From NCBI GenBank assembly GCA_034766995.1, contig CM068317.1, forward strand, positions 28,478,501 to 28,542,500: a stretch of 64,000 nucleotides of DNA, given 5' to 3'. Shown piece after piece: positions 12,288-23,410 of the stretch (position 1 is the stretch's first letter; each line of letters opens with the position of its first letter). This DNA comes from Acanthacorydalis orientalis (lineage: Eukaryota; Arthropoda; Insecta; Megaloptera; Corydalidae). The translations under genes were made by a program, and so were the position numbers. Under the pieces are notes generated by a model. It was not told the DNA's origin, ran no database searches, and worked only from the letters and a program-made list of their open reading frames with translations.

Positions 12288-12795
12288 TTAGGTTGGTAGA
12301 AAAATAACTGCGGTTCATGATCTTCAAAACATACATTTTTTAATTTAAGTGATTTTAATTGACTCAGAACTGTTAGATGATTATACCTAAATTTTGTGCA
12401 TGCTCTCGAATTGTGCGTGGTTTTGATTCAACTAATGCCTTCAGTTGGTCGTTATGAACTGAAGAAGGACGCCCGCGACGTTCTTCAAGGCTTTCGTCTC
12501 TAGCACGAAAATTCAGGAACCACCAAGAATCGTTTAGTTTACCAGCAGTTTCTGTTGCTTTACCATCCGTTTAGAACTCACACAAAAAATATTTACTTCT
12601 TTTCTGTCTTGAATTCAATATACAAATTTGAACCAAAATTAATAATAAAACTAAAGTCGATGTTACCAAAATACAGACTAAACAATGGACATTAAAATGA
12701 TGTTAACATGAACACAATGAAATGAGATTTTCATTGCAAACATTAAGGTTAAAATTCAGAAAACCAAAACCGCAATTATTTTCCTACCAACCTAA
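12288..12795 (-). mobile_element. Internally deleted mariner element, copy B
   Basis: The element is 508 bp with clear terminal inverted repeats: TTAGGTTGGTAGAAAAATAA at the left end and TTATTTTCCTACCAACCTAA at the right. TA target duplications lie at 12286-12287 and 12796-12797. On the minus strand it carries a decayed N-terminal transposase segment. It then jumps to a 3' tail matching copies C, D and E (a GTAT(A)TGAATTTGAA-like stretch), so these copies share one internal-deletion junction. The catalytic domain is absent, so movement would need a transposase supplied elsewhere. Confidence 0.93.
12405..12618 (-). pseudogene. Mariner transposase N-terminal fragment (copy B)
   Basis: The minus-strand sequence matches the DNA-binding part of copies A, C, D and E, including the arginine-rich GRRGRPSS-like segment and the ACTGAAGGCATTAGTTGAAT region encoding LKALVESK. 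The start codon is altered (ACA in place of ATG), there are early stops, and parts are deleted. No catalytic residues remain. Confidence 0.8.
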
Positions 12796-13495
12796 TACAA
12801 TATACGGCAATGCTATTGCCTTTCTTGTTAATAATGTTCTCTTTTTTGATTAATGTTAACTATTTTCTCTAAACATAACAAATTTGTAATTGCTGGATAT
12901 TTGTTTTTGCAGCTTTATTTAGTGGAACGAAATTTTGAATACGGTTTTGTATCGATTGATAATTTTTGATACCGTCTTTTAACTTCATGTCGAAGTCTCG
13001 AAACGTGTACTGTGAAAAAAAATGTACTGAATTTAGATGCGAATTTCGTTTTATTCCTTTTAAAAAAAATATGCTATAGCAATTTAACTTCACAGAATTC
13101 AAATTCATACTCGTATGCTATTTATGATTTTGATATTCTACTCGAAATTGTTGTTGACAAGTTGACGTATGTTATCTTCAATGTGAAAGTGCAATATTTA
13201 CCTGCGGTAAATTTTTATATTTTGTGTAGGAGCAAAAAATTATAATTTATTACAATACTTGGTACGTATTTTATTACAGTGGTTTATCATTCTTTTTGCG
13301 TCGTTAAAAAGTTAGATGCATGTTTATCTTGTTCTGATTCATTTTTTTTTTTTGTAGTCAGGTATATAATTGTGTATGTACATATATTTTTGAAGTAAAT
13401 TTATGTACTGAAACAAAATTAAATAATAGGTAGCAAGTATAAAACTTCTGTTCTATTTATAATTTGAAAATACTTAAAATAAATATATTATTCTT

Positions 13496-13501
<6 letters not shown>

Positions 13502-13558
<57 letters not shown>
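13502..13558. repeat. (TA)n microsatellite
   Basis: About 57 bases of TA. Confidence 0.97.
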
Positions 13559-13562
<4 letters not shown>

Positions 13563-14092
13563 CAATTTTTGAAGAAAATCTTGGTTATTAAAGTTATTAA
13601 ATAACATTTATTGAACTGAAGACTTTCATGAACAGTTTTTTAACGATAAAAAGTATGATTATCATATTTTTTAACGCCATTAATTTTAATATTTTTTTTT
13701 TTTACTTTTTCCAATAATTATGACCAATTATACATGCAGAAAACATATACGTATTCTTTATTTTTTTAGTTTAATAATGTTGTGTATTATAAATATTTTT
13801 TGCTGATATAATGAAAAGTATGTAATTTGAAATGTTATTTTCTTATTACACTTTGATCTTTTTTATGCTGTATTTTTTTTTACATGGTTCACAGTTACAC
13901 GATTTTTTTACACTTTATGTTCACCTTTACACGTTTTTTGCACGACGTTTTTTTACACGATTCCACGATTTCGACTTTTTTTTCTCCCATAAGTGTATAT
14001 AATTCTTTTTTTCATTATATGTTATAACTGTCGTTTTGATTGTCGATTATACTTTTATAAAAATGAATTCAATATCGGAATATTTTTCTAAT

Positions 14093-14094
14093 TA

Positions 14095-14143
<49 letters not shown>

Positions 14144-14163
14144 TATATGTATATACACACACA

Positions 14164-14212
<49 letters not shown>
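14093..14212. repeat. (TA)n(CA)n(TA)n compound microsatellite
   Basis: About 120 bases alternating between TA and CA arrays, with ATATGTATATACACAC interruptions. Confidence 0.96.
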
Positions 14213-14215
<3 letters not shown>

Positions 14216-14632
14216 TGTAGATAATATTAAAATATTGTGATTTAAAAACGTCTTGATAAATATTTAATTATCATTTTTTTCCTTATTTGATCATGGAATG
14301 AACAATGAACATAACTTACGAAGAAACAATTTTTACATTTATTTAGGATTTTTAAGTATTCAGATGAAATTTTCCATAGGTTTACTCAATACTTTTTTCA
14401 GTTTAGTGGTAGTTAGTGAATAATAAACAAAAATGGAATGATGTATTTAATTGTGAAATCAAAATAAATTTTTCGATACTGTGCTAATCAGTAATTTCAA
14501 TATCAGTAATACTTTTGAAATGTACAGTGAATGTTAATATTGAAAAAAAGTTTTTTTTATTTTTAGATATTTTAGTATAAAATTTAATTTTGTTTAATGG
14601 GTTCTATCTCTTAAAGTAATCTAAAAGTCATG

Positions 14633-14655
14633 TATATATATATATATATATATAC

Positions 14656-14719
<64 letters not shown>
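14633..14719. repeat. (TA)n microsatellite
   Basis: About 87 bases of TA with two short interruptions. Confidence 0.96.
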
Positions 14720-14720
<1 letters not shown>

Positions 14721-15560
14721 CACTGATTCAAATATGCAATTTCTATAATGATGTTTTTTTTTATATTTATATTATAGGTGTGTTATTTTTCTAGAAAGAG
14801 AAAATGATGTAACAACACATTAACATTGAAATGTTCAGACTGATCGATTTTCAGTCATTCATACATTTGATTTACTAATTACAATATAAAACTATAACTG
14901 TTTTATTGAAAATTATACGTGTTTCCCAAATATAACATTTTTTCTTTCGTACGTTTTCAATTCAATGAATTTAATTACTAGCTTACAGGCATAAATTTAC
15001 AAAATATATTCAACACTATATGCATACATAAATACAAATAATCCTGGCAATGCATAAATTACGCTATAATTTATTGTAAATATTTTGATTCTCGTTATGG
15101 ATTTGTGTCCGACTAAATTTATTTCCCTTTTTCATTTATTTTAAATGACATTTACCAAGAAATAATATTACCGGTTTTTTGTACTCATTTCCATTTTTAA
15201 AATTAATTTTTGCTTAAAAAACTTATTTAAACGATCACGGAAATGTATATTATACATTCAAAATTTTCTGAGTGTACCTAGAAGACGAATGTTATAGAAT
15301 ATACTAGTTTTATGTAAAATCTATTGCTTATTATATATAGTAAACTTGCTATATAAAAATTGGTCGTGAGTGTGTAAATAATTAAATATTGTATTAATAA
15401 ATACGTAATACGTTGTTTTAATTAGAATAAATTTTTTTGATTACTCACTTATTAATGTCAATCAATAAAACGATGTTTGAAAGATATTTGTAAAGGTCAC
15501 GTTTTTCACGTTTTCATTATTTGGTTTTTTTTTGTTGTCATTTTTTTTATATAGTAATCC

Positions 15561-15592
<32 letters not shown>
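15561..15592. repeat. (TA)n(CA)n microsatellite
   Basis: About 26 bases of TA ending in ACACACA. Confidence 0.93.
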
Positions 15593-15593
<1 letters not shown>

Positions 15594-15867
15594 ATTGATA
15601 CGAAATTGATCTGATTTTATCATAAACTTATTGGCTTGTATTTTATAAATTGTGTTATCATTTCTGTTACTATTTTATAAGTACCATAAAGTAATATTAT
15701 TTTTTTTTTCAAATAATTAAAATATTTTTTACAATTCCATTAGAATAAAATTGAACTAGAATTGGTTTTTAGAAGAAGAATTTTGTTAATTTTAATAAAG
15801 ATGCCATTAATTGGAATTTCTTAATTAAAACTTATTAGTTATTTGCTATAATAACTTAATATGTGAT

Positions 15868-15923
15868 TATATATATATATATATATATTTAAACTGTATG
15901 TATATACTTTTATATACATATAT

Positions 15924-16016
<93 letters not shown>
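15868..16016. repeat. Long imperfect (TA)n microsatellite
   Basis: About 150 bases of mostly TA with TTT and TGTA interruptions, ending in a pure array of about 75 bases. Confidence 0.96.
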
Positions 16017-16019
<3 letters not shown>

Positions 16020-16486
16020 TGTATGTGTGGATAAATGTGGCGCTGTCTATTTTGCACGTACAAAAATTAAAATTGAACAAATATATTGATTTAGAAAGAC
16101 AACAAACGAGATTTGTACCATACAGTTAATGAATTGGATAGAAACGCTTAATTAGTTTCATTAATGTACTAGTAAATTGGCAAACATACAACGGATATAT
16201 TTTTTTTACAATTTCAATTTTAATTTTCAAATTACTAGTAGGTAATTTTCAGTTTATTATTTCATTGATATTCAAAATTATACCTTATGAAGATTTTAGA
16301 TTTTTGAATCAGTAAATGTTTTTTTTTTCGTACATTTAAAACGAAATAATAGTTAAATAGTTGAATTGTTTCAATATAGCAACGATTACTTCATTTCTTT
16401 TTTTAAATCAATTCCTGTGACCATAGTAACAGTGTAAGTTTTAAAATAGTTTATATAAGTATAATGCATTAAAATTAATAGTCGTT

Positions 16487-16491
16487 TTATA

Positions 16492-16541
<50 letters not shown>
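16487..16541. repeat. (TA)n microsatellite
   Basis: About 55 bases of TA with one TG variant. Confidence 0.95.
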
Positions 16542-16543
<2 letters not shown>

Positions 16544-16575
16544 CTTTTAAATATACTTTTTTTGGAAAGAATTTA

Positions 16576-16650
<75 letters not shown>
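16576..16650. repeat. (TA)n microsatellite
   Basis: About 75 bases of TA with one CA variant. Confidence 0.96.
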
Positions 16651-16651
<1 letters not shown>

Positions 16652-16784
16652 TTATTGTAAAGTTTTGAATTTTTATAATTAATTTCGGAATTGTTTAATA
16701 AGTTATTTCGTATCTAGACATTTTTTCAAATAGAGTATATTTTTTAAAAACTTATCTATCTCACACATTTTTCTCAATTTTGTT

Positions 16785-17085
16785 CAATACTTTTCCGACT
16801 GCACGTCATTCACGAAATGCACCACTTGTTTTATCTTTATTGACGAACCTGTGACCTTTTAAATCTTTTCAAACAGTCTTGAAGTTACACAGTACAGAAT
16901 CATGGCCATACGATAAATGTGGAGGAACCTCGAACCGTATAGATAATATTGTTTCAGCAGTCTGAACAACGTATGTGGATGAACGTTATTGTGCAACAAA
17001 ACGATTCTTTTGCTTTATTTCCTTTTTCGTTTCGGGAGCAATGCTGGCTTTAACTGTTCATGGCATTCGTATTTAATACCTAACG
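16785..17085 (-). pseudogene. Ancient mariner transposase relic, catalytic region
   Basis: Read on the minus strand in two frames, this GC-richer patch encodes recognisable pieces of a mariner catalytic domain. One frame gives KRKRK, a stop, then SKRIVLLHNNVHPHT, matching the family KRRGKLSKGVLLLHDNARPHT region. A second frame gives EVPPHLSYGHDSVLCNF followed by KDLKGHRFVNKD and AFREW, matching EVLPHPPYSPDLAPSDF and its downstream segment. Both catalytic Asp positions are now Asn (codons at 988-990 and 884-886 of the 16 kb block). They lie 104 nt apart, one less than the 105 expected for D34D spacing, so a single-base deletion explains the frame change. No terminal repeats were found. The relic is old and inactive. 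Confidence 0.78.
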
Positions 17086-18069
17086 CTTAGAGAATCGTAT
17101 ATAACTTTTTGTATTTATGAATTATTGCTTGGATAGAAAGATATATGTTGCTTATTATCATATTTAAGTTATTCTTTTTTAAAGCCAAATAAATGTTAAC
17201 ATGTCTCATTTTGTTTCAATACAAAACGATTTTATTAATAAACTTTATTTAAATATTACATCAATGGCATTATCGTGGAAATCATTGTTTCTCAGTTGAA
17301 GGGAAATAAACACCCACTTTTTAACAAATATTTATAACGCCTACTTTATCCGCTTGAAGTTAATTTCAAGTGTAATATTTATTGTAATTTAGGTCTACAT
17401 TTTGAAAAAATTCGATAATCTTCTCGGTTTAGTAAAAAAGATTAATAGTTACAGAAATAAATATTTTATATTAGAACTGTGATTGCTAAAACTTATTACT
17501 ATAAAAAATACCTGTATAAATTTTAATATTTTATATTAAGAAGTCATTTCTAAACAAATTTAATGGCATCTTGTGCTTTTAGTGACCTCGCTAATTGAAA
17601 TATATTTGGATGTAAATTTGTTAATGTTGAAACGAGATTATAGTATTGTCGTTGGATGATTGTAATGTCATATAAACAATATGATAGATTAACGCTCCCT
17701 ACTCATTTTTCAATCCCCCCTAAGAGGTGTTAATAACTTTGTTGAAGCTCAGTATTATATATATATATATATATTAAATCGGTAATAACAATACGTGGTC
17801 CTTTTTAGATTATATGAAATTTTTAAATGAAAAAATAAATAAAATGTATCAGTGTGTATGTATGAATATACAGATTAAAAAAAACGGTTTAATGATATCT
17901 TTTTTGTTTTATAATCACGTTTTAAAATAATGTTTATGTTGTACAGATAGAAAAGTTATGATTTTGAAAATGTTCTTATATATGTGTGTGTATATATATA
18001 TATATAAGTAGGTGTGAGAATTCTAATTTCATATGTATACACGTATGTAAATTTCATAGTGATGGACAA
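17086..18069. other. AT-rich non-coding DNA
   Basis: No supported gene. Short microsatellites lie at 17757-17774 (TA) and 17977-18006 (TA/TG). Confidence 0.7.
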
Positions 18070-18320
18070 TTATTTTGTTCTTTGTATCCGCAAACAGAAT
18101 AATGTCCGGCGTTTATTGTCATAAACGTTGGATTGACATCCTTGCTCCACGAAACACGTTCTAGGATTATAGTTGAACGTCGTCCTGAAGGAGTCATTCG
18201 AATTGTAAAGTCTGACAGCTTACATGCACGTTACTTCTGTACTCCTAACATGAAACACTCGTATGAATTGAAAACTTTAGACTTTACGAGAATTAGTCCA
18301 TTATGTTGTGTGATATAATT
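18070..18320. other. Coding-like patch, unidentified, strand ambiguous
   Basis: This moderately GC-richer stretch is open on both strands. On plus, a frame from about 18106 to 18318 gives roughly 70 residues, including RSRIIVERRPEGVIRIVKS. On minus, a frame of about 58 residues includes LSDFTIRMTPSGRRSTIILE and FMTINAGHYSVC and ends at a TGA near 18057. Both look more protein-like than neighbouring AT frames. I recognise neither. It could be an old exon or a transposon relic; splice signals are weak on both strands. Confidence 0.3.
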
Positions 18321-18630
18321 TCTCTACACTCTGATGACGTGCTTTATTTTGTAAACATGTATGCACATATCCGGGTATATACGTACGTATTTAATGTATA
18401 CACACAAGCTGACATAAAATATATACACAACGTGCATATAAAAACTACGAAAATGTATAAAACTGTGTTTAAAAAGAACAGTGTTTAATCAAATTTCATA
18501 CATCACGCCATGTACAAAAAAGGCTTCGATTTTACACGTGTCCTTTGTAATAAAATGTTAATTATTGTTAAAAGTATCAAGTTTATTTTTCATGCCCATA
18601 TGGTTATTTTTGTAAATATAATTTTCAAAG

Positions 18631-18662
<32 letters not shown>

Positions 18663-18696
18663 TGTATGTATGTTTGTATGTATGTATGTATGTATG

Positions 18697-18732
<36 letters not shown>

Positions 18733-18759
18733 TGTGTGTATGTGTGTGTGTGTATGTAC
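18631..18759. repeat. (TA)n(GTAT)n(TA)n(TG)n compound microsatellite
   Basis: TA array, then about ten GTAT/GTTT tetramers, a second TA array, and a TG-rich end. Confidence 0.96.
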
Positions 18760-18943
18760 GTATTTACATAATTACTATCAGACATAAGTATACATACATC
18801 ACACACATATGAAAGTTCGATTTTATCGTTGAATATTTGATAACATGCTTTTTTGTGATTTGTTTTAATCAGGTTTTAAACAGCATGAAAGTAGCCTTTT
18901 ATAAATCATTTCTGTTATATATTATAGATGTTTATTTAGTCGT

Positions 18944-18948
<5 letters not shown>

Positions 18949-19005
<57 letters not shown>
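18949..19005. repeat. (TA)n microsatellite
   Basis: About 57 bases of TA. Confidence 0.97.
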
Positions 19006-19010
<5 letters not shown>

Positions 19011-19651
19011 CATTTTTTTTTATTTATATATCGATTTTTTTTATCAGATCGTTCTTTATTGGGATATTGTTTGCTATTTCGTCATTTTTCTTTTTTACCG
19101 TAAAATGTGTTAGGTATTTGAAATCGTAATTGATTAATTCAGTGTTAAGCGTTTTTTTTAATGATTTACTTACTTTTTTATACCAAAATAAGTGTAACAA
19201 AAAACTAAAATTTAAAATTTCTACACTTTCGTTATTTATTGAATAATGAACTCTTGTCAGGAATCTTTTAATAAGTGAATTGTTGTTTATATGAAATTAT
19301 TCTTTGCGAATAAAATATAATTTTAACAATTTACAATTATTTTTTATGGTTTTATAATTATTTTGATTTGATTTTAAATTTAATAATTTTTGAATGAATA
19401 ATTGTGTAATTTTTTCTTTTAATTATATGATTAGATTTAATAATTGAAAAATGATTCGTATGTCTTATTTGCTAAGCCGATAATGTAAATTAGGAATATT
19501 AAAGTAGTGGAACGGGTGCAAAAACACGTGAGACACTGTATAACGGTACAGTAATTGTTTCTAAATGAACACTCATGTTTACTCGAAATAAGGAAACGAA
19601 ATAAAATGAATTGTAAAAATTATGTTCTTGTGTATGATATTGCTGATTGTG

Positions 19652-19656
<5 letters not shown>

Positions 19657-19720
<64 letters not shown>

Positions 19721-19721
19721 C
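19657..19721. repeat. (TA)n microsatellite
   Basis: About 52 bases of TA followed by TGTATATATACACA. Confidence 0.96.
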
Positions 19722-20784
19722 ATTCAAAGTGGTGATTAAATATCCAAATATATAGTTGTTGAAAGCGTGATTAAATTTTTTTGAATAGATTTGCAAAATT
19801 TGGAAGTGCAATTGATAATGTTTAAGTCTTTTTGGATATGGAAGTAAGAATTAATACATTTATGAATACAAATTGACACACTTGAGCGTTATTTGGGAGG
19901 TAAATTCCGAAAATGAAGTTCCCAAAGTTATGAATGTCATTTCGAAAAAGTTTGATTGGTTAAAAAAAGTAGCAACGACAAATTGATCTATTTCTTCTTG
20001 CTGCATATTATTTTCTGTACTTATTTATTGTTATATAAGATGTAAGAAGTGTGTCATCAGATGTAAGAAAAAAGATGATAGATAACAGGATTAGTTTTTG
20101 CATATTCTTCAAAGTAATGAAGTAAAATTCCGATAAAATAAAGTATCGCTTAATTTACAGATTCATAAATATCAGTGATGATTTTCTCACATACGTTTTT
20201 GTTCCAAATTAAATATTTTTTGAGTTATTCTGTAATTTTTTATAATTTCAATGTCTGAAATAATTTAATAGTGATAGATAAAAATCCGAAAATGATGTTA
20301 AAATTATTTTTTATTTAGTGCAGAGTTCATGCTGTATAAAATTTTAAATTTTGTGACGTTTGACATAAAAAAATCACTTCTTGATATAGATTATTACCAC
20401 TAGGATACAAGTTAAGTTTCTTAAACTATATCACATGAAATGTACAATTATGTGCTTATTCTGCTTGTGAATATGAAAGTTTTCGCATTATATTTAACTT
20501 ATTAAAAGTTTACTTATTCATAAAGTACGAATTCGTCGTTGGATGTAATATTTAATAATAATTAGATTTGAATACAATCCCTCTTTGAAATTCATGTTTT
20601 TGTTGTTCGTAAAACTTACATTTATTATTGAACAAGGTGGCAATAGAACTGTAACATAACTTAGATGTTTTAATCTATATTAATTTCGCATAAATATATT
20701 ATATATTCTAGCCATATCGTAATTATGGAAGCTATTACATCAGAGCCATCGTCTCATAACTTGTGAACAAGACAACTTCTCGAC

Positions 20785-20787
<3 letters not shown>

Positions 20788-20835
<48 letters not shown>
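20788..20835. repeat. (TA)n microsatellite
   Basis: About 48 bases of TA, 50 bp from the donor side of the minus-strand candidate exon. Confidence 0.96.
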
Positions 20836-20837
<2 letters not shown>

Positions 20838-20885
20838 TTGTCGATTCAAATTAAATATTTACCGATGCCGTTACAGTCCTCTTAC

Positions 20886-21002
20886 TCCATGAATTTAAAT
20901 CGTCCACGCTGTGGTACTAGTTCGATGTCTTGCGTACCGCTGTCAATATTCCGGTCCTGCGCAACAAAAACGTCATGTATATGGCGGTGTAGAGATACGT
21001 AT
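20886..21002 (-). CDS. Candidate internal coding exon, unidentified gene
   Basis: On the minus strand a pyrimidine-rich tract ending in ATCTTTAG (21003 upward) is followed by 117 bp of GC-richer open sequence, then GTAAGAGG, a strong 5' splice donor, at 20885 downward. The frame begins with one base completing an upstream codon and ends with two leftover bases. It encodes 38 whole codons, including HIHDVFVAQDRNIDSG and IELVPQRGRFKFM, with no stops; the first in-frame stop (TAA) falls inside the donor. The composition is clearly unlike the flanking TA-rich DNA. I recognise no family. It could be an exon of a gene on the opposite strand to the 39 kb and 47 kb exons, or a remnant of a mobile element. 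Confidence 0.4.
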
Positions 21003-21129
21003 CTAAAGATAAGATGAATTTGAGAAACGAGATTAATGGTGATTTATTAAATGGACGAAAAGGAATTAACGAAAGTGGGCATTAAACCAGAAGTAACGTT
21101 TTCTTGTGACTCTTTTATTTTTCATACAC

Positions 21130-21189
21130 AGTGTGGAAGAGGCGTTCCGGTCGACGTGTAGATGTTTAGGTTGTTGAAAGTTGTCGTAT
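21130..21189 (-). CDS. Possible short upstream exon of the same minus-strand gene
   Basis: Minus-strand sequence after an acceptor-like TTCATAG is open for 60 bp and ends before GTGTATG, a weaker donor. It has one leading base and two trailing bases, which matches the phase needed by the exon at 20886-21002 across a 127-bp intron. It encodes YDNFQQPKHLHVDRNASST. The acceptor tract is poor and the donor is non-consensus, so the pairing may be chance. Confidence 0.2.
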
Positions 21190-21429
21190 CTATGAATTTG
21201 AGTTAATTAGATGAAATTGTTTGGACACGGTCGTAATTATTTTAAGACAGTAGAAATAGAAAGTTTTTGTTCGCTTCAGGTAATTTTTTCCTAATTGGAT
21301 AAATTGATGAGAATGGATCTGAAGAAAAGTTGTTTCTTAGTTTTTGCTTTCATAAAACATGTTCAAAAAATATATAATTTAATATTACACGATTTTTCGC
21401 TTATACCAAATCTTTTACATCTATTTATA

Positions 21430-21432
<3 letters not shown>

Positions 21433-21477
<45 letters not shown>

Positions 21478-21495
21478 ACATACATACATACATAC

Positions 21496-21557
<62 letters not shown>

Positions 21558-21566
21558 ATGTATACA
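21433..21566. repeat. (TA)n(CATA)n(TA)n compound microsatellite
   Basis: About 134 bases: a TA array, a run of CATA tetramers, then a second TA array and GTAT variants. Confidence 0.96.
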
Positions 21567-21780
21567 TTAATACAGTTTTTTTTATTCAATTTGAATTTAT
21601 TTTTCGATATTTTAATAGATAGAAAGGTATATGTATAAAATAAAAAAAATCGTATCTCAATTCTGTGAATTGAGATTTTTCCATCTCTGTATATGAATAA
21701 TTTATTGGAAAAATTTTATATGCCAATTCACAAAAAACAACTTTTAAAAGCTACCGTATACATATTAAATATTTTATATG

Positions 21781-21781
<1 letters not shown>

Positions 21782-21837
<56 letters not shown>

Positions 21838-21839
21838 AT
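21782..21839. repeat. (TA)n(TG)n microsatellite
   Basis: A TA array of about 40 bases passes into a TG array. Confidence 0.96.
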
Positions 21840-21854
21840 GCGCGCATGCTTTTG

Positions 21855-21915
21855 TGTATGTATGTATTTATGTATGTACTTATGTATGTATATGTGTATG
21901 TATGAATGTATGTAT
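21855..21915. repeat. Imperfect (GTAT)n tetranucleotide repeat
   Basis: About fifteen GTAT-like units with TTAT, TACT and GTGT variants. Confidence 0.9.
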
Positions 21916-21987
21916 TAATGCAACTTTGTCTTTCTAATGAAACAACTTTTTTAATTATGACGTCGTTTATGATTTGATTTGTCCTCA

Positions 21988-22004
21988 TATACATACACAC
22001 ACAC

Positions 22005-22051
<47 letters not shown>
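21988..22051. repeat. (CA)n(TA)n microsatellite
   Basis: A short CA run then about 44 bases of TA. Confidence 0.95.
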
Positions 22052-22054
<3 letters not shown>

Positions 22055-23389
22055 TCATACAGGTGTGACAAAATTTTGTTCGCACGCCTATACTACGTTG
22101 ATATTATTGTCATTAATAATGATAAATATTATTATATTTTCTTTTTAAGTGCAGTTATTAATAAATGAGTGAATATACATCCAAGGGAAATAGATCTGTA
22201 GATAATAATTTATTATCAGATAATGAACACTGTGATAGTACCCTGCAGTTATTATCAAGAGAGTCAAGCATTTTTAAATAGAGTTGACCAGGAAAATGGC
22301 ATAGGTTGAATGTATGGTGCAACGATTTTGAAACAAAACACTTTTTCATTAAAGGTGGTTGTCTATGGACGATAATTGAATGGTTTGTCCAAAACACTAA
22401 CAGTCGTTTTTATACACTTTAGTAGTTTTTCAATAAATTGTTCATTTGGCTTGATTGCGCAGGAATGCTTTTGGGATATCACGATTGCTTCATTTTAATT
22501 TTAGTCCAATACAAACAATAGCAACAGTTACTCTTATAGTTAATATTCAGTCGTTTGTTAAATAACATTATATAATATAGTGTGTAAGAAGAAGAAATAT
22601 TATTATTAATGATAAAATTCTTAATATTTCTTATAGAATAAGGTTTTAATTCTCTTTCTTTTTCTAAATACACAGCACTTATAAAAATGATACCATTTTC
22701 GATTCCATTCCCTTAAATTATTCTGCCACTACAAGTTTAGGTTTTAAATCCATCTCTTATTACAATAAAAATAAAAAAAAACTGGGAAATTATATTCATT
22801 ATTGTTTATTAACAATGTTTTTTTAAAAAAAAAACTCAATGGAAATACAATAATTACCAGTGTAAAAGTTTTCTAAATATTTTAAAAAAGTATACATGTT
22901 CGTATTTAATTTTTGCAAAGTTTGAAAATTAAATTTCTTATTGACATACAGCGAATAAAAAAATGTTTGAGAAATTAACTAATTTAAATCAGTACAGTTA
23001 TATACAAAAATGTTATCGAAAAAAGTTTTAATCCAAAATTCTGAAAATCAATTTACGAATACTTTTTTACGAAATCTCAAGACGAGCTTTCATACTTATA
23101 ATTTATTTCCATTACGAAGCTGCATTTGATAAATAGATGGAAAATATTTTAATCTTTTAAATGAATTTTCAACCTTCATCTCTTTACAAACGCAAACATA
23201 TATTGATGTTTGAGTTTTTCACGAAATGGAAGTTGTACAGTAGAAATCACGCTTTTAATTTAATTAAAAAAAGTGATTTATTTCATTTCCTTCACTACAT
23301 ATCAAATATTGTACATTACTTAAGAAGTTATTCTTAGATATTTCCCAATATTGAAGAAGTTGCAAGAATTTTCGCAAAAAAAACTATTG

Positions 23390-23410
23390 TATATATATAT
23401 ATATATATAG
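23390..23410. repeat. Short (TA)n
   Basis: About 21 bases of TA. Confidence 0.9.

Larger units (their letters stand above)
12798..16784. other. AT-rich non-coding DNA
   Basis: No supported gene. Overlapping frames around 12869-13245 on both strands lack splice signals or family features. A T-rich patch at about 13880-13985 has several TTTACACGTTTTT-like repeats. Microsatellites are listed separately. Confidence 0.65.
18321..20885. other. AT-rich non-coding DNA
   Basis: No supported gene. It is dominated by microsatellites between 18631 and 19721. A short open stretch near 19874-19983 has no recognisable features. Confidence 0.65.

Noticed and set aside
15839..16063. Many open frames rich in alternating Ile-Tyr (and His-Thr or Cys-Val) throughout the window
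   Set aside because: They are translations of TA, CA and TG microsatellites, which have no stop codons in their frames. They overlap on both strands and show no real protein features.
19874..19983. Short open block reading HLSVIWEVNSENEVPKVMN
   Set aside because: Protein-like by eye, but only 36 codons with no splice signals or match to a family I can name.
22165..22281. 38-codon plus-strand frame starting MSEYTSKGNRS
   Set aside because: It vaguely recalls N-termini of some transposases, but no terminal repeats, downstream domain or splice donor support it.
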